Shown: positions 35,726-45,394, counted from the stretch's first letter. The stretch: DNA of 64,000 nucleotides from Bacteroidales bacterium (GCA_016715075.1 JADKBK010000004.1:124001-188000); one strand, 5' to 3'. Made by a program: numbers and translations. Notes: generated by a model not told the origin, from the sequence alone.

Positions 35726-36894
35726 AGCCTTTTCAGTTTGCCAGGGTTCCCAGAATCATTTTCAAGCCGGGTTCAGTCGGGTCGTTACCCGATTTAATAA
35801 AACCTTATGGCAGCAGAATCGCCCTTATAACAGGGAGAAATTCATTTCTCCGCTCTACTCAGGGTCAAAACCTTGTGACACAATTGTCAAAAAGTAAAAT
35901 TGAATATAATCTCATTTCAATTCAGGGAGAACCATCCCCTGAAGATATCGATTCTGCTGTACAATTGCTTAAAAGTGAGGATATTGAACTTGTTGTTGGC
36001 ATTGGCGGCGGAAGTGTCATTGATGCGGGGAAGGCAATATCGGCTATGTTGAGCAGATCAGAATCAATAGTCAGGTTTTTGGAAGGGGTAGGAGATCTGG
36101 AACATCCAGGTACAAAGGTTCCTTTTTTTGCAATTCCAACAACCTCCGGCACTGGCAGCGAAGCAACAAAAAATGCTGTTATATCAAAGGTTGGTACTGA
36201 TGGATTCAAAAAATCGCTCAGGCATGATAATTTTGTACCCGATCTGGCTCTTGTTGACCCTGACCTGACTGTTAACTGCCCTCCGGATATTACTGCTGCA
36301 AGCGGGATGGACTGCTTTACTCAGCTTGCCGAAGCTTATCTTTCTGATAAATCATCAGAGTATACTGATGCCCTTGCAATGGAAGGACTGAAAGCAATAG
36401 AGCGTTCACTTACCAGATGTTGTTCTGATGGTCAGGATGCTGAAGCCAGAGCAGGGATGTCATTCGCCGCCCTTACCTCAGGGATCTGTCTTGCAAATGC
36501 CGGGTTGGGTGTTGTCCATGGTTTTGCTTCATCTGTCGGAGGAATGTATAATATCCCTCACGGCCTGGTCTGCGGTACCCTGATGGCAAAAACAAATGAG
36601 ATAAATGTGAGGGAATTAAGGAAAATGCCAGCCAGTATGAGAGCCTTGAACAAATATTCCCTGCTTGGCCAGCTGTTCCTCGATGAGAAAGGGAAAAGCG
36701 ATGATTATTACATAGACGGATTTATCAGCTATCTTCATAAATTAACAGCTGCACTTGGTTTGCCAGGGTTAAAAAAATACTGTATCAGTGATGACCATAT
36801 CTCAGCAATATGTGCAATTACGGAAAACAAAAATAACCCGGTAAAGTTAACTATCGATGACCTTCATGAGATCCTCTCATCAAGATGTATATGA
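35719..36894 (+). CDS. Iron-containing alcohol dehydrogenase family protein
   Basis: 391 residues, cytosolic. NAD-binding half with VGIGGGSVIDAGKAI (about 90-106) and TTSGTGSEATKNAVI (about 140-155); metal-binding half with Asp and His ligands, visible in VHGFASSVGG and IPHGLVCGTLM. Full-length for group III Fe-dependent alcohol dehydrogenases, which interconvert alcohols and aldehydes such as lactaldehyde, a product of fucose or rhamnose breakdown. The fucosidase gene follows 143 bases downstream, so lactaldehyde reduction is a reasonable but unproven guess. Confidence 0.92.
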   Translation: MVKPFQFARVPRIIFKPGSVGSLPDLIKPYGSRIALITGRNSFLRSTQGQNLVTQLSKSKIEYNLISIQGEPSPEDIDSAVQLLKSEDIELVVGIGGGSVIDAGKAISAMLSRSESIVRFLEGVGDLEHPGTKVPFFAIPTTSGTGSEATKNAVISKVGTDGFKKSLRHDNFVPDLALVDPDLTVNCPPDITAASGMDCFTQLAEAYLSDKSSEYTDALAMEGLKAIERSLTRCCSDGQDAEARAGMSFAALTSGICLANAGLGVVHGFASSVGGMYNIPHGLVCGTLMAKTNEINVRELRKMPASMRALNKYSLLGQLFLDEKGKSDDYYIDGFISYLHKLTAALGLPGLKKYCISDDHISAICAITENKNNPVKLTIDDLHEILSSRCI

Positions 36895-36900
36895 TTCTTA

Positions 36901-36977
36901 TTCTGTGTTCCTCTGTGTATTAAAAAGGGAAGAACTTACACAGAGGTCCCTGAGAAGTCACAGAGGGGCACAGAGAA
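36901..36977. repeat. Imperfect inverted repeat of the CACAGAG type
   Basis: Left arm 36901-36919 (TTCTGTGTTCCTCTGTGTA) pairs imperfectly with the right arm beginning at 36937 (TACACAGAGG), followed by more CACAGAG units up to 36977. Located in the 143-base gap between the alcohol dehydrogenase and GH29 genes. Related CACAGAG units occur at 38444-38470. A REP-like dispersed element; it could also act as a transcript-end hairpin. Confidence 0.65.
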
Positions 36978-37037
36978 ATTTTATTATATTTACTATGGAT
37001 TTCTGAATCTTTTTTTAATTCATAATACTATACCTCA

Positions 37038-38393
37038 ATGAAAACTAGAAACCTCTCAATTCTGTTAATAACAGCATTAATGTTGTTTGTAACCTTTTCA
37101 GCTTCTGCCCAGCTCCCCAACGAGACTGATGCACAGAAAGCCGAAAGGATGAAATGGTGGACTGATGCACGATTCGGGATGTTTATCCACTGGGGATTAT
37201 ATGCACTTCCGGCCCGTCATGAATGGGTGAAAAATATTGAAAGGATGACAAATGAGCAGTATCAGAAATATTTTGAAACTTTCAATCCTGATATGTATGA
37301 TCCTCATGAATGGGCAAAAATGGCAAAGGCAGCGGGGATGAAATATGTCGTGCTCACTGCAAAACACCATGAGGGTTTCTGTTTGTTCGATTCAAAGTTT
37401 ACAGATTACAAGGCTACAAACACTCCATATGGTAAGGACCTCATAAAGGAATATGTTGAAGCATTCCGCGCAGAGGGTCTGAAGGTTGGATTTTATTATT
37501 CACTTATCGACTGGCATCATCCTGATTATACAATAGACAGTAACCATCCGCTCAGGCAACAATCAGACAGCGCCTATGCGCGACTGAATAAGGGAAGGGA
37601 CATGAGTAAGTACCGTGAATACCTCAAAAACCAGGTAACCGAATTATTGACTAATTATGGTGAAATAAGCATAATCTGGTTCGATTTTTCATTTCCTGGT
37701 AAAAATGGTAAAGGCCGCAAGGACTGGGACTCAGAGAATCTGTTGAAACTGGCACGCTCGCTTCAGCCGGGCATTATTGTTGATGACCGTCTTGATCTTA
37801 GTGATGTTCCGGGCGGATTTGATTTTATATCACCTGAACAATATAAAGTGGCAAAATGGCCTGAGATCAACGGTAAGAGGGTTGCATGGGAAACATGTCA
37901 GACTTTTTCAGGTTCATGGGGTTATTACCGTGATGAAACCAGCTGGAAGAGTTCTGCCCAGCTTATTGAACTCCTTGTTGAATCTGTAAGCAAAGGAGGA
38001 AATTTACTTCTTAATGTTGGCCCTACAGCCCGCGGCGTTTTTGATTACAGAGCCCAGGACAGGTTAGGATCAATGGGCGAATGGATGAAATATAACAACC
38101 GTTCTGTTTATGGATGTACAGAAGCTCCGGCAGGATTGATTGCCCCTGATAATACCCTGCTGACATATAATCCTGTAACAAACAGGTTGTACATTCACCT
38201 GCTGGCTTATCCAATGGGCAGCCTTGTCCTGAAGGGAATGGCTGAAAAAGTAAAATATATTCAGTTCCTTCATGATGCATCAGAGATCAAATTCAGCAGG
38301 GGTCATGAAGGAAATACAGGCGATCTGGAACTTACCCTGCCTGTTCTGAAGCCTCACTCCGAGATCCCGGTACTTGAAGTTTATTTGAAATAA
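37038..38393 (+). CDS. GH29 alpha-L-fucosidase, first copy
   Basis: 451 residues, signal peptide (cleavage near ASAQ, about 24). GH29 hallmarks: WWTDARFGMFIHWGLYALPA, AKAAGMKYVVLTAKHHEGF, GLKVGFYYSLIDWHH, and the nucleophile Asp216 in SIIWFDFS. Later GGNLLLNVGPTARG, then a C-terminal beta domain. Exported retaining alpha-L-fucosidase acting on terminal fucose of glycans. It is the last plus-strand gene before the strand switch and faces the Dabb gene tail to tail. Confidence 0.93.
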   Translation: MKTRNLSILLITALMLFVTFSASAQLPNETDAQKAERMKWWTDARFGMFIHWGLYALPARHEWVKNIERMTNEQYQKYFETFNPDMYDPHEWAKMAKAAGMKYVVLTAKHHEGFCLFDSKFTDYKATNTPYGKDLIKEYVEAFRAEGLKVGFYYSLIDWHHPDYTIDSNHPLRQQSDSAYARLNKGRDMSKYREYLKNQVTELLTNYGEISIIWFDFSFPGKNGKGRKDWDSENLLKLARSLQPGIIVDDRLDLSDVPGGFDFISPEQYKVAKWPEINGKRVAWETCQTFSGSWGYYRDETSWKSSAQLIELLVESVSKGGNLLLNVGPTARGVFDYRAQDRLGSMGEWMKYNNRSVYGCTEAPAGLIAPDNTLLTYNPVTNRLYIHLLAYPMGSLVLKGMAEKVKYIQFLHDASEIKFSRGHEGNTGDLELTLPVLKPHSEIPVLEVYLK

Positions 38394-38397
38394 TCAA

Positions 38398-38470
38398 TTG
38401 GTTCTTGGTTCTTGGTTCTGGCTCTGGGAACAAGAAAAAACTTACACAGAGGACACAGAGGAGGCACAGA
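38398..38470. repeat. Short tandem repeats: TTGGTTC and CACAGAG units
   Basis: Three TTGGTTC-type units (38398-38418) are followed at 38444-38470 by ACACAGAGGACACAGAGG-type units, the same family as the repeat at 36901-36977. Located between the convergent fucosidase and Dabb genes. Confidence 0.6.
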
Positions 38471-38488
38471 TTTAACCGAGGAATTCTC

Positions 38489-38810
38489 TTAGATAACTAC
38501 CGAATCATAAACCACCACCTTCTCCCACAGGTCAGAACAATCCTCAATAAATTTCAGATGTGTCGGATGGGTCTGGTAAATGTCCTGGTCTTCTTTGCTT
38601 TTGAATGTTGTCAGCAGGGAATAGCTGTATGACCGGTCAACAACATCGCGCCTGGTGGAGGCAGGCACCCCGAGGTGCATCTCAACGATTGTCTCAACTG
38701 TTACCAGTTTTTTCAGCGCTTCTTCAAATCTGGTTTTGTCCTTTTTTCGAAACAGGTTTTTTGAACCAGAAATATACGTGATGTACAAAATAATTCAGTT
38801 GTTTAGCCAT
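38489..38810 (-). CDS. Dabb (stress-responsive alpha/beta barrel) domain protein, frameshifted near start
   Basis: The uninterrupted frame starts at 38788, but the real start is probably the ATG at 38810, which reads MAKQLNYFVHHVYFWFKKP, the classic Dabb opening, and then breaks because of one extra base around 38740-38747. Corrected length is about 106 residues. The domain continues with DKTRFEEALKKLV and ends LWEKVVVYDSVVI. Dabb proteins are small dimeric barrels of unclear catalytic role. It follows the second GH29 gene by 7 bases, so both are one transcript. Confidence 0.85.
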
Positions 38811-38817
38811 TTTCTTT

Positions 38818-40113
38818 TCAGATTTCAATTACAAGAATAGTGTCAGTTTCATCAATGCTTTCCTTTGGAACAGAGACGGTAATTCCAAAAGCATCCTGTT
38901 TGAATTTAAGCTTTGCCGCTGTTGAATAGAGTGTTATGCCTTTGACTTTCTTTCCAAAATCGGGTATGAGGAGATTATTATCTTCGGGGTTAAGCAGATG
39001 AATATAAACCTTGTTATCCTTATATGTGGATACACCCCAGCTTTTAGGTGAAACAGGGCCGCCATTGGTTCCATAGATTGTCTCTCCGTTTTTCTCCATC
39101 CATTTGCCCATTTCCTTAAGGGTACTGATGAACTCAGGTTGAATTCTTCCGTCGGGCATTGGTCCCACATTAAGAAGGAAATTGGAGTTATAGCCGGCAG
39201 CCTTCACAAGATACTGGATAAGGGTTTTTGATGATTTATATTGTTTATCCATGAGGTTAAAGCCCCATGCATTATTCATAGTCTCGCATGTCTCCAGAGG
39301 CACACTTCCGATTTTTGAATCTCCGCTGAATCCGGTTGTATTATGTCCGGGCAGGTCCTTTTCAAACATCTGAAAATCTTCACCAGGGAATGGAGCAAGG
39401 TGATGATTATTCCCAACGAGACATCCCGGCTGAAGGGTATGTATCAAACTATAGGTCTTGTCGAGACGCCAGTCAGAATCTTTCTTATCCCAGAAACCGT
39501 CGAACCATATTCCACCTATCTCACCGTAGTTGGTAAGAAGTTCTGTGAGCTGACCATCCATGAAGTCGAGATATTTATACCAGTCACCTTTCTGAGGCCT
39601 TCCACTGGTACCGCCTGTCACACCCCGGGGGTAATAATTATCCTGGTACCAATCCAGCTGAGAGTGGTAAAAAAACAGTTTAATACCCTCCTTTCGGCAC
39701 TCCTCCGCCAGCATTTTTATCACATCTTTTCCATATGGTGTGCGGTCAACAATATCCCAGTCGGTAAGCTTCGAGTCGAACATTGCAAACCCGTCGTGAT
39801 GCTTGCTGGTGATTGTGATATACTTCATCCCGGCTGCTTTAGCCATTGCTACCCATTCCCGGGGATTGTATTTGACAGGATTAAAAAATCCTGGAACCTT
39901 CTCATATGTTTGTTTATCTATGCCCTGTTGATACATCACCCACTCACCGTCACCGAGGATACTGTAAACCCCCCAATGTATAAATAACCCAAACCGGGCA
40001 TCCTGAAACCATTCCCTTGCTTTAATATTCTCCGCAGACGGAGTATAGGCATTTTGTGCACTAACTTTGAAGACAACTAATAAAAGAATCAAAAAGATCA
40101 GTTTACGTTTCAT
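38818..40113 (-). CDS. GH29 alpha-L-fucosidase, second copy
   Basis: 431 residues, signal peptide (cleavage near VSAQ). It contains REWFQDARFGLFIHWGVY, AAGMKYITITSKHHDGFAMF, GIKLFFYHSQLDWY, the nucleophile Asp205 in GGIWFDGFWD, and SNFLLNVGPMPDG. It has the WFDG form, whereas the first copy has WFDF, and lacks extended C-terminal modules, so the two may differ in linkage preference. Upstream lies the GAATACC tandem repeat and then a metallopeptidase gene on the same strand. Confidence 0.93.
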   Translation of the reverse strand: MKRKLIFLILLLVVFKVSAQNAYTPSAENIKAREWFQDARFGLFIHWGVYSILGDGEWVMYQQGIDKQTYEKVPGFFNPVKYNPREWVAMAKAAGMKYITITSKHHDGFAMFDSKLTDWDIVDRTPYGKDVIKMLAEECRKEGIKLFFYHSQLDWYQDNYYPRGVTGGTSGRPQKGDWYKYLDFMDGQLTELLTNYGEIGGIWFDGFWDKKDSDWRLDKTYSLIHTLQPGCLVGNNHHLAPFPGEDFQMFEKDLPGHNTTGFSGDSKIGSVPLETCETMNNAWGFNLMDKQYKSSKTLIQYLVKAAGYNSNFLLNVGPMPDGRIQPEFISTLKEMGKWMEKNGETIYGTNGGPVSPKSWGVSTYKDNKVYIHLLNPEDNNLLIPDFGKKVKGITLYSTAAKLKFKQDAFGITVSVPKESIDETDTILVIEI

Positions 40114-40149
40114 GATAGAAGGTTTTTTTAAATAAGAAATGAAAGATTA

Positions 40150-40217
40150 TTGAATATTGAATGCCGAATATCGAATATTGAATGCCGCATGCCGAATACC
40201 GAATACCGAATACCGAA
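40150..40217. repeat. Tandem GAATACC/GAATATT repeat
   Basis: About eight units of GAATATTGAATGCC or GAATACC type run head to tail, the last three being GAATACC GAATACC GAATACC. Located upstream of the second GH29 gene and downstream of the metallopeptidase gene. Simple tandem repeat; copy number may vary between strains. Confidence 0.7.
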
Positions 40218-40250
40218 AAATATACAGGATCAGAATTCTTCATAACAGGG

Positions 40251-42290
40251 TTATTCTCCGAGTGCTTTACCGAGAGCCTGAATAAGAGGTTGTGCTGAAA
40301 TACTTGTACCAGTAGCTCCCTTCATCCATTGCTGAGGTGTGAGTTTACCCTGTTTGAAAATCCGGTCAACCTCATCAGGGAATTTCCTGTCTCTTATATA
40401 GTTTTCAACCTGGTTTTCTATAATCTGGCCATAAGCATAGTTGGGAAGATAAAGAGGAACCTCTACCATATGAGAGTAGATTGCCAGAATCGGTGAATCC
40501 TTCAGACCTGTAACCGGTGCAAAATACTTATTCCATATTTCCGTGGAATATTTCAAGGTCGCTTCCTTAAGTGTTGAAGGTGTCGCTTCAGGATTTTCAT
40601 AGAGCCATTTCCATACTTTCATTTCAACCATGCTAACACCCATTATCTCCATCAGTGACCATGCAGCATTAAGTGTCTCCATCTTTTCTGCCTCTGTGTT
40701 CACCTGGTTTATATCAAGGAGGAAAAGGTCGCGGCTTTGGAAAAGAAATGCAAGGGCTTCAGTGAAGGCGACATTAGGTACGCCTGACATCATGTAATAG
40801 TCAACATCATACATGGAGATAGTCTGCTCCACATTATGTCCGAACTCATGAACTGCAATATTATAGCCCTTATAATCCATTCCTCTGTCGGAAATACGTG
40901 TACGCAGATGAGATACAGCGCCTTTCATGGCTGTGCCTGCAGCATGGCCTGACCCGCGTGCCGGATCCACAACAATTTTGTCAGCAATATATTCTGCCCT
41001 TTGAGACGACCATCCGAGTTTTTTCAGCATAAAAGGCATTCCCGTCCTGAAAGCGGCAGGGTCGGGATATAGTTTCTGCGTTTTAGAAGTAAGAAGATCC
41101 TCTGATATAGTACCCTGCGATTTGAATCCATTGTACCAGATATCATAGGGCCTGAGTTCCCTTCCAAGTCTCTCCTTTACTAAATTTCCAAGTTTAACAA
41201 GTTCCGGGGAACTTAAGTATGAATCAAACAGTGCTTCCACCTCTTCCTGTGAAATTTCCATCTCCCATGAAAATTTCCGGAGGATGGCGCTATTCATTTC
41301 CGGATTAAAAGCATCGATCTTTTTCTGTGCCCTGAAAATCTCAATTATATGTTCATAACGGGTATCGGGTTCCTGTTTGGCATCCATCTGCTGATTACCT
41401 TCAGACACTCTGCCAGAGAAAGGCTGCCACTCATAATCAGGACTGTTTATGACCATTTCCGGGATTTCCTGTGTTATGATTCTTTCCATTACCTTATATA
41501 TCATCTCCTGTTTCTCCGGTCCGTTTTTTTTGTCAGCATAATCAGCCTTCAGTTCATCCCGCAGGTTCCAGTGAGAGAGGAGAACCATTCCATCAGGGAA
41601 GAGCTGGCGATTATCATCTGTCCGGAGTTTATCCATATATATGTTGTATTCAGCAATATACATTTCTCCGTTTCCTGTTGCTGTGTTCAATGCCTGGCTA
41701 AATTCAGCCGGTACACGTGATACAAATGTATCTCCCAGTCGTGCCATTGCCCACTCCTCCCTGCTCCAGCCCGGACCAAGCTTCTCTTTCTCTGCAAGGG
41801 TGTAATAGGGAAAATTAAGAGCTATAACAAAAGCTATTTTATTGGCGTAGAAATCATCCTGAAGATGTGAACTGACTGAATAATTACCGAACATTCTGTC
41901 AATCTCGTCAATTTTTCCAGCTGACAGGTCAAGTATTTTTTTGAGATCAAGGGTCACTTCATTTAAATTTCCACTCAGGGATTCGAAGTAGAAACTAATC
42001 TTTTCAAAAACTGTTTTGCGACCGGCTGGATCTGTAAGATAATTCTTCCCGGCAAAGGATATAAACTCTTCGGCAGTTCCATCCTCCTTTCTCCATAATG
42101 AAGCGGCATGTTTAACCCCCTTTTCAAGAAGGTTTAGATTGACCCCCGGGTTCAGTGCTGTTACGCTGTCAATTGCAGCTTTTTGTATATTCTCGCTGAT
42201 AAAAGCAGCTGATTGAGAAGAATCCTTTTTTTCGGAAGGTGATGAACATGAAGTAATTACAGCTACCAGGAGAATCAGGTATTTTTTCAT
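40251..42290 (-). CDS. Zinc metallopeptidase lipoprotein (HEFGH, M3-like gluzincin)
   Basis: 679 residues, lipoprotein signal (AVITSCSSPS). A long, mostly helical N-terminal region, then the zinc motif HEFGHNVEQ (His481, His485) with a third ligand expected from Glu in AFTEALAFLF about 30 residues later. These spacings fit M3/M2-like gluzincins (clan MA), but it matches no well-known member closely. A membrane-anchored peptidase of the periplasm or surface is expected. It is the second peptidase of this type in the minus-strand block (the other begins at 45394), with a sugar isomerase-like gene between them. Confidence 0.82.
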   Translation of the reverse strand: MKKYLILLVAVITSCSSPSEKKDSSQSAAFISENIQKAAIDSVTALNPGVNLNLLEKGVKHAASLWRKEDGTAEEFISFAGKNYLTDPAGRKTVFEKISFYFESLSGNLNEVTLDLKKILDLSAGKIDEIDRMFGNYSVSSHLQDDFYANKIAFVIALNFPYYTLAEKEKLGPGWSREEWAMARLGDTFVSRVPAEFSQALNTATGNGEMYIAEYNIYMDKLRTDDNRQLFPDGMVLLSHWNLRDELKADYADKKNGPEKQEMIYKVMERIITQEIPEMVINSPDYEWQPFSGRVSEGNQQMDAKQEPDTRYEHIIEIFRAQKKIDAFNPEMNSAILRKFSWEMEISQEEVEALFDSYLSSPELVKLGNLVKERLGRELRPYDIWYNGFKSQGTISEDLLTSKTQKLYPDPAAFRTGMPFMLKKLGWSSQRAEYIADKIVVDPARGSGHAAGTAMKGAVSHLRTRISDRGMDYKGYNIAVHEFGHNVEQTISMYDVDYYMMSGVPNVAFTEALAFLFQSRDLFLLDINQVNTEAEKMETLNAAWSLMEIMGVSMVEMKVWKWLYENPEATPSTLKEATLKYSTEIWNKYFAPVTGLKDSPILAIYSHMVEVPLYLPNYAYGQIIENQVENYIRDRKFPDEVDRIFKQGKLTPQQWMKGATGTSISAQPLIQALGKALGE

Positions 42291-42318
42291 TAGGAGGTGT
42301 TTTGATCGATTATCAGTT

Positions 42319-43206
42319 TCAGTTTTTGGCTTTAGCGGTCATTTTGTTGAATATTGAAAGCTGCTCTTTCATTGCAGCAATCTTATCAGTGGGCTCTGTC
42401 CTTGCCTCAAGTAGTATCCACCCGTTGTAATTTATGCCGGTAAACAGATCAAAGAGCTGCTGATATGGATAGGTACCTTCGTTAAGTTCGCGTATATGAA
42501 CTGTATCTCCGAACCATCCCTTAAGGGCATTGAAGTTCCCTTCCAGTCCCGGCGGCAGCAGATCCTGATCGTTACAGTTCCAGCATATCTTTACATTAGG
42601 TTCCGTCACCTGATCGAAAATAGCCTTCATATTAGGTATTTCCTGGGTAAGATTTCCATGAACCTCAACTCTTACAAGCTGATCAAAATCACGTGCAAAC
42701 TTTCCAACTTCGTTGAGAGAAGCAGCGATTTGTGAAATGGTCTTCTCTTTAGGAATCTCAGCTGGCAGATTATTTGGCTTCACCTTGATTCCTGTGGCGC
42801 CTATATCCCTGCATAGCTTAATGTATTCTTTTGTGTCTTCAATATTTTTACGCAGTACAGCCGGATCAGGGCTGTGATATTCAAAATTTGATCCATACCC
42901 GATGCAGGTAATTCCGCTGTCGGCAAATCGTTTCTTTACTTCGATGCGTTGTGCAGCATTCAGGTTTGATTCAACCTTATGTGCATGCTGGGTTCTCAGC
43001 TCCACACCCATAAATCCGGTTTTTCTGCAATTGGAAATAATTGTCGGAAGATCCCAATCCGCAGCCCACATATAGGTAACCAGTCCAAACTTCATCCCAT
43101 TTTCTGATGCAGCTGAGCCTTCTGAAAGATGTCGCATCGCCGCTAAACCAATTCCTGCAGCAACACTTCTCTGCAAGAACACCCGTCTTGAAACTATGTT
43201 TTTCAT
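42319..43206 (-). CDS. Tat-exported sugar phosphate isomerase/epimerase-like protein
   Basis: 295 residues. Twin-arginine signal VSRRVFLQRSVAAGIG. AP-endonuclease-2/xylose-isomerase-like TIM barrel (about 35-290): FMGVELRTQHAH, DIGATGIKVKPNN, VRVEVHGN, KICWNCNDQD and YNGWILLEARTE supply the expected metal-binding Glu, Asp and His positions. Despite the family name, periplasmic members are now linked to chemistry on 3-keto-glycosides. It lies 28 bases upstream of the M3-like peptidase gene and follows the inverted-repeat element. Confidence 0.87.
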   Translation of the reverse strand: MKNIVSRRVFLQRSVAAGIGLAAMRHLSEGSAASENGMKFGLVTYMWAADWDLPTIISNCRKTGFMGVELRTQHAHKVESNLNAAQRIEVKKRFADSGITCIGYGSNFEYHSPDPAVLRKNIEDTKEYIKLCRDIGATGIKVKPNNLPAEIPKEKTISQIAASLNEVGKFARDFDQLVRVEVHGNLTQEIPNMKAIFDQVTEPNVKICWNCNDQDLLPPGLEGNFNALKGWFGDTVHIRELNEGTYPYQQLFDLFTGINYNGWILLEARTEPTDKIAAMKEQLSIFNKMTAKAKN

Positions 43207-43723
43207 ATTAAACTATTTAACTATAAACGAAAACTTTTAAATTACAATTTCATTCTTCTATGTCAATCATCCCGTAACCCATAGCCGTCAACCTGAAGAG
43301 TGTGCAAAAGGTTTTATCGGGAAGAACATTAAAGGCACTAATATTTCAATGTTGAATTTAAGTTAGGTCATAGTATTTTCCCCTCCTTTTGAAGGAGGGG
43401 TGGCCGCAGTACACAGCTAGTCAAATTATTGCAAAGTCTGTTTGCGGCCGGGGTGGTTGATCAACTGCCTCAGCCGAAATGGACCTGCACCTGAGAAATG
43501 ATCTGAAAGATTTAAGATCTTTTCTGTTTAAGAGATTATTGTTTTTCATAGATATAAAGGTAAAAAAATAAACAAGTCAACCAACCCGGCCGGGGAAGTA
43601 AATTTGTAAAAGTCAGATAATCAGTCTTCCCGGCCACCCCTCCTTCAAAAGGAGGGGAAACTTTTCAAATCTCCTTATTAACGACTCAACCCTTAGGTTG
43701 ACGGCTTTGCCCATAATCCGTGG
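43207..43723. other. Intergenic region occupied by a nested inverted-repeat element
   Basis: 517 bases without a credible gene, between a peptidase gene (43724 is its 3' end) and the sugar isomerase-like gene. Its content is a nested palindromic element described separately. GC-rich arms stand out from the AT-rich surroundings. Confidence 0.7.
43377..43660. mobile_element. MITE-like element with 30-base perfect terminal inverted repeats
   Basis: Left arm 43377-43406 (TTTCCCCTCCTTTTGAAGG, continuing AGGGGTGGCCG) and right arm 43631-43660 are exact reverse complements over 30 bases. Inside, GGCCGGGGTGGTTGA (about 43446-43460) pairs imperfectly with TCAACCAACCCGGCC (about 43577-43591). Outside, AGCCGTCAACCT (43283-43294) pairs exactly with AGGTTGACGGCT (43695-43706). 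No open frame of note. A non-autonomous element or long hairpin; no target-site duplication could be assigned. Confidence 0.7.
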
Positions 43724-45394
43724 TTACCGTACAAACTGTTTTGCGTAGTACTTTGCAGTCAGTTTCTCTCCTGTTGCCTTTTCAATCATATCATTCCAGT
43801 AATATCGTGTTCCGGGTTTGAATATCTTCTCCCTGAAATAGTCTCCAACTGCCTTTTCTCCGACAAAAGACGGGTTTTTTGCGACATTGGTTGTCACATA
43901 TGAATATATCTGGGATGCAAGCAGTTCTCCAAGAAGATAGTTATGATAGTAACATGGATAGAGAGCTATGTGTATTTTGGTGGCCCAGTCAGGCATATTT
44001 CTTTCGCCCGGGTTTTTAAGGTTCTGGTATTTCTCAACTGTGTCCCACCAAAGTTTATTGAGATCCTGATCTGGATCTTCATACATTGATTTTTCAAAAC
44101 GGTACATTACCTGTGCCCATCGGCTGAATACCAGCATTCTCAGTCTAAGGTCGAGAAAACTGTTCCCGGCAATCCGGTTGCATTCTGCTGAGTCAATTAT
44201 GCCCATGTTAAGCATCCACTGAGGATCAGTTGCCAGTCTGCCGAACAAATTGGCAATAGCTTCCGTTGTAAAGGCATGAGCTGCATCTCTGAGTGTGAAA
44301 GGAAGAGACATGTCATTATAATAAGAGTAAACACCATGTCCTAATTCGTGCAAAATGGTGTTCATCCAGTAAGAATCAGGACGTATATTGTCGAGAGTTC
44401 TGACATCACCCGCCCTGTCAATATCTGTGCAGAAGGCGTGCTGATTCTTTCCCGGCTTTTCATAGAGATCACTTTTTGCGAGTATCGCATCTACATTCAG
44501 ACCCATGCCATCATAGTATGCCGATACAAGTTTTACCGGATCCTGTTTTTCATAGTATTTATTAAAATCGACTTTATAGATCTCGGGTCCCTCCTGGAAA
44601 TAGCGGTTCTGATAATGCCAAGGTTTCAGATCAGAAACCGGTATTTTATATCGTTTTGAATAGTATAAATCAATATCGCTTTTAAGTGAGGCAAAATTGT
44701 TTCTGGTAAGACTATCCAGCTCATCGAATATTTGTGTTACCTCAGCAGGATCCTGACCGGATAATTTAAGACTCATCTCATGGTAATTCCTGAAACCGGT
44801 TTTCCGGGCTACTGTGTTGCGATGTTTTACAAGCCTGATGATATCTTCCGCTACAACCGGCCCGATCATTTTGCTTCCTTCCCAGGCAGCCTGAAGTTCG
44901 GAACTGTTTACAGAGCTTCTTAGAATATCCTCGACCTCATTGTCGGATAGCTTTTTATCTTTTATAGTCACCCTGAAATTGGAATACTTCATGCTTATCT
45001 CGGTCTCCATTTTTATCTGCTGTGATATCAGAGCCGTATCAACCTGTCCGCCGAGGAATGCATTATAAAGCAGCTCCAGCTCACGTGCCAGCAAAGGATC
45101 CTGAACAGCCTCAGAATTTCTGATCTCTTTAAGTTCGTTAAAACTGGTTGTATCTGTAAAAACTTTCTGATAATTGAAAGAAGCTTTTTCACTCTTTTTC
45201 CAGGCTTCATCACTTCCTGAAATGCTTGCTTCCCATGATAATAGTGCCATCTCCCTGTAAAGAGGAATTATCTTTTCCTCATAGGATGAAATAAAAGCGT
45301 TTAATCTGTTCTCCATTTTTACCTGTTTTGAGGTGCATGACCCTGAAAGTACTATGAGTATTAGCGGGATCAGGATGGGGGTACTTCTTTTCAT
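43724..45394 (-). CDS. Zinc metallopeptidase lipoprotein (HELGH, M2/M3-like)
   Basis: 556 residues, lipoprotein signal (IVLSGSCTSK). A helical peptidase: NTILHELGHGVYSYYND holds the HEXXH site (His349, His353), FTTEAIANLFGRL about 25 residues later supplies the third ligand Glu, and YYHNYLLGELLASQIY near the C-terminus resembles the substrate-binding region of M3/M2 oligopeptidases. Likely a periplasmic oligopeptidase. Clearly distinct from the 679-residue protein nearby; the two share only the general gluzincin plan. Confidence 0.85.
   Translation of the reverse strand: MKRSTPILIPLILIVLSGSCTSKQVKMENRLNAFISSYEEKIIPLYREMALLSWEASISGSDEAWKKSEKASFNYQKVFTDTTSFNELKEIRNSEAVQDPLLARELELLYNAFLGGQVDTALISQQIKMETEISMKYSNFRVTIKDKKLSDNEVEDILRSSVNSSELQAAWEGSKMIGPVVAEDIIRLVKHRNTVARKTGFRNYHEMSLKLSGQDPAEVTQIFDELDSLTRNNFASLKSDIDLYYSKRYKIPVSDLKPWHYQNRYFQEGPEIYKVDFNKYYEKQDPVKLVSAYYDGMGLNVDAILAKSDLYEKPGKNQHAFCTDIDRAGDVRTLDNIRPDSYWMNTILHELGHGVYSYYNDMSLPFTLRDAAHAFTTEAIANLFGRLATDPQWMLNMGIIDSAECNRIAGNSFLDLRLRMLVFSRWAQVMYRFEKSMYEDPDQDLNKLWWDTVEKYQNLKNPGERNMPDWATKIHIALYPCYYHNYLLGELLASQIYSYVTTNVAKNPSFVGEKAVGDYFREKIFKPGTRYYWNDMIEKATGEKLTAKYYAKQFVR

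Noticed and set aside
38405..38632. 75-codon plus-strand frame
   Set aside because: Runs through the CACAGAG repeats and then antisense to the Dabb gene.
39343..39987. 214-codon plus-strand frame
   Set aside because: Antisense to the second GH29 gene, whose catalytic motifs are intact; the antisense product has no recognisable domain.
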